In this document: positions 62,691 to 64,000 of the stretch, one piece after another | How positions within the stretch are numbered: the first letter of the stretch is position 1 | Layout: every line of letters starts with the position of its first letter | From: Fredericiella sp963839515 | GTDB taxonomy: Bacteria; Chloroflexota; Anaerolineae; Caldilineales; Caldilineaceae | Assembly (NCBI GenBank): GCA_963839515.1 | Contig: CAWIVN010000023.1 | Coordinates: 747,726 to 811,725 of the forward strand | DNA length: 64,000 nt | Direction: 5' to 3' | Position numbers and translations under genes: made by a program | Notes under the pieces: generated by a model | Seen by the model: the letters and a program-made list of their open reading frames with translations, nothing else | Database searches by the model: none | Told to the model about the DNA's origin: nothing

Positions 62691-63854
62691 ATGTCTGTTG
62701 GGGCACCGTCTGCGGACGAGGTGCAGCGCAAGCCGTGGGATCAGTGGGAGGGTGAGCCGTCGAATTGGTATGGGCGTTTTGTGATCTTTCGGGATTTGGG
62801 GCCGGGGCGGAGTCTGGCGGCTTGCAGCCGGACCTATTGCCAACAAAGGAATAAAACGCTGCATCCGACCAATGTGGCCTGGAGCGAGGCGGCGCGGGTT
62901 TGGAAGTGGCGGGAGCGGGCGCTGGCGTGGGATACGCACGAGCGCGATGCGCTGACGCTGGTAGAGGCGAATCGCAAGGCGGTGGCGCGGGAGCGGCGAT
63001 CGGTTGTGATCAATGAAGGCGTGGACATTGCGCGCGAGATGATCCGGGCGGCGGACTTGGAGAATCTGAGCGTGGAGGAGGCGCGGGCGCTGTTCCCAGA
63101 GTCGCGGAAGTATCTCAAGGATATGATTGAGGCCGACCGCAAGGAATGGGACAAGAATCTGTATGACGTGGAGGTAGAGGAGAATCAGGTCCTCATCACG
63201 GCGGACGACCTGCGGGCGGCGCAGCGCGAGCTGGAGAAGCAGGAGGCGGAGCGGGGTTTCCCCGGCGAGTGGGAGCCGGACCTGCGCTGGAAGGCAAAGG
63301 CCGCGACGGGAACCGTGGGACGGCTGCAGAAGGCGCGGTCAGAGAAGCGGCTGATCATCGTGCCGCGTCTGGACTACACACGCGCGAACTTGCCTGCGGT
63401 ACACGCCGAGGGGCTGACATGCAGGCATGTGCTGGCGGCGACGCGCACAAGTTTTGCGCGGACGCTTCACCGAGAGTGCAGCCTGGGCCACCCGACGCAG
63501 CTTTTGCAGGTAGATGTTCGCTCATCGACGCTGGGGATCGAGTTTGCGACGAACCTGGCCGATGGGTATTGGCTGGGTGAGCGACTCGGTGCGGTGAAGG
63601 TATTGGTGCTGGGCTGCTATGCGGGGGAACAGGCGGCGGACTGGTTTGCGGGGATTGGGTGCGTAGTGACGCTGCGTGAAGAGATGCATCCGCGCGAGGC
63701 GCAGCGGTTTAAGGATACGTTCTGGGCGGCCATTGGACACGGGGAAGAGGCAAAGGCGGCGGTGCTCAATGCACTCGGGCAGTGTGAGCCGGCATTGGCG
63801 GGATGCGTGCGCTGGTCGCTGAGCAGCACGGTGAAGGAGCAGGCGGCAGGCTGA
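62691..63854 (+). CDS. Terminase-small-subunit-like/CHAT-like fusion protein (unassigned)
   Basis: 387-residue soluble protein. Residues about 20-85 (EPSNWYGRFVIFRDLGPGRS and VWKWRERALAWDTHER) resemble the N-terminus of some phage terminase small subunits, a helical DNA-binding type. A charged helical middle follows (about 85-215). The C-terminal 100 residues (KVLVLGCYAGEQAADWFAGI, REEMHPREAQRFKDTFWAAI then GHGEEAKAAVLNAL) follow the pattern of the second half of CHAT/caspase-like proteases, with Cys near residue 306. The usual HxxGHG segment is replaced by QVDVRSSTLG, so protease activity is doubtful. GGAAAGGATGAG precedes the ATG. Function unknown. Confidence 0.55.
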   Translation: MSVGAPSADEVQRKPWDQWEGEPSNWYGRFVIFRDLGPGRSLAACSRTYCQQRNKTLHPTNVAWSEAARVWKWRERALAWDTHERDALTLVEANRKAVARERRSVVINEGVDIAREMIRAADLENLSVEEARALFPESRKYLKDMIEADRKEWDKNLYDVEVEENQVLITADDLRAAQRELEKQEAERGFPGEWEPDLRWKAKAATGTVGRLQKARSEKRLIIVPRLDYTRANLPAVHAEGLTCRHVLAATRTSFARTLHRECSLGHPTQLLQVDVRSSTLGIEFATNLADGYWLGERLGAVKVLVLGCYAGEQAADWFAGIGCVVTLREEMHPREAQRFKDTFWAAIGHGEEAKAAVLNALGQCEPALAGCVRWSLSSTVKEQAAG

Positions 63855-64000
63855 TCGCGGGGAGTGGACCTGTGGCGTGGTGTTTGCCCTATGTGGCAGG
63901 GGACAGAGCAAGCACCATGCTATACAGATGTAAGATTCGAAGTGTATATGAGAACAAAGCTGCGCAGATATTTGTACCCTTTCATCCGGGGGTGATCGAT
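63855..64000. other. Non-coding right edge
   Basis: No gene, hairpin or promoter stands out in the last 146 nt. The sequence becomes AT-richer after 63920 and may hold the promoter of a gene beyond the window. Confidence 0.4.

Overview
The window is GC-rich, densely coded bacterial DNA. The gene content points to a Chloroflexota bacterium, probably of the Caldilineae/Anaerolineae type, although no rRNA or marker tree was available to confirm this. It has many sugar ABC transporters with acidic/Ala-rich lipoprotein binding proteins, a Rieske/cytochrome b/di-heme cytochrome c module, a T-box-controlled valS, and a family of GC-rich intergenic palindromes. No tRNA, rRNA, CRISPR array or complete insertion sequence was seen.

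Layout. 1-3.8 kb: two membrane proteins (DUF1269, DUF2254) face hflX. 3.8-17.2 kb: a long minus-strand catabolic block. In transcription order it holds a ThDP enzyme, an aldehyde dehydrogenase, an IlvD/Edd dehydratase, dihydroxyacetone-kinase-like DhaK (frameshifted) and DhaL, a RhaS/LsrB-like binding protein, a CUT2 ATPase, two permeases, a beta-hydroxyacid dehydrogenase and a GNAT. Together they look like uptake and oxidation of a sugar, polyol or sugar acid that ends in a phosphorylated triose or tetrose. 17.3-25.5 kb: an MFS transporter, a RIO kinase behind a leader-peptide/terminator arrangement, an SDR, OsmC, an esterase, an NAD(P)-binding protein, a threonine-synthase-like enzyme and RNase III. 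25.5-34 kb: smc, a membrane protein and the bc-type quinol-oxidising operon. 34-39.5 kb: a secreted Asp-box protein and valS with its T-box. 39.5-40.7 kb: a pentapeptide-repeat protein with a C-terminal EAD1-like domain. 40.8-48.8 kb: a LacI regulator, a complete CUT1 transporter and a GH13_18 sugar phosphorylase, a coherent disaccharide/glucoside uptake and phosphorolysis unit. 48.8-53.5 kb: a large MBL/beta-CASP nuclease with a C-terminal ParB-like domain, then two gene remnants. 53.5-58.3 kb: a second CUT2 transporter with a cyclase-family hydrolase. 58.6-62.5 kb: an aldo/keto reductase, an AKR remnant and two coupled radical SAM genes, the first frameshifted. 62.7-63.9 kb: a protein with a phage-terminase-small-subunit-like N-terminus and a CHAT-like C-terminus.

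The most unusual items are the EAD1/pentapeptide protein and the terminase-like/CHAT-like protein (both suggestive of biological-conflict systems), the beta-CASP/ParB fusion, a MalF-type permease with two SH3-like modules in its extracytoplasmic loop, the attenuator-like leader before the RIO kinase, and palindromic elements that have extended or entered coding sequences (rnc tail, valS). Three of the palindromes lie just downstream of ABC binding-protein genes, where they may set expression ratios within operons.
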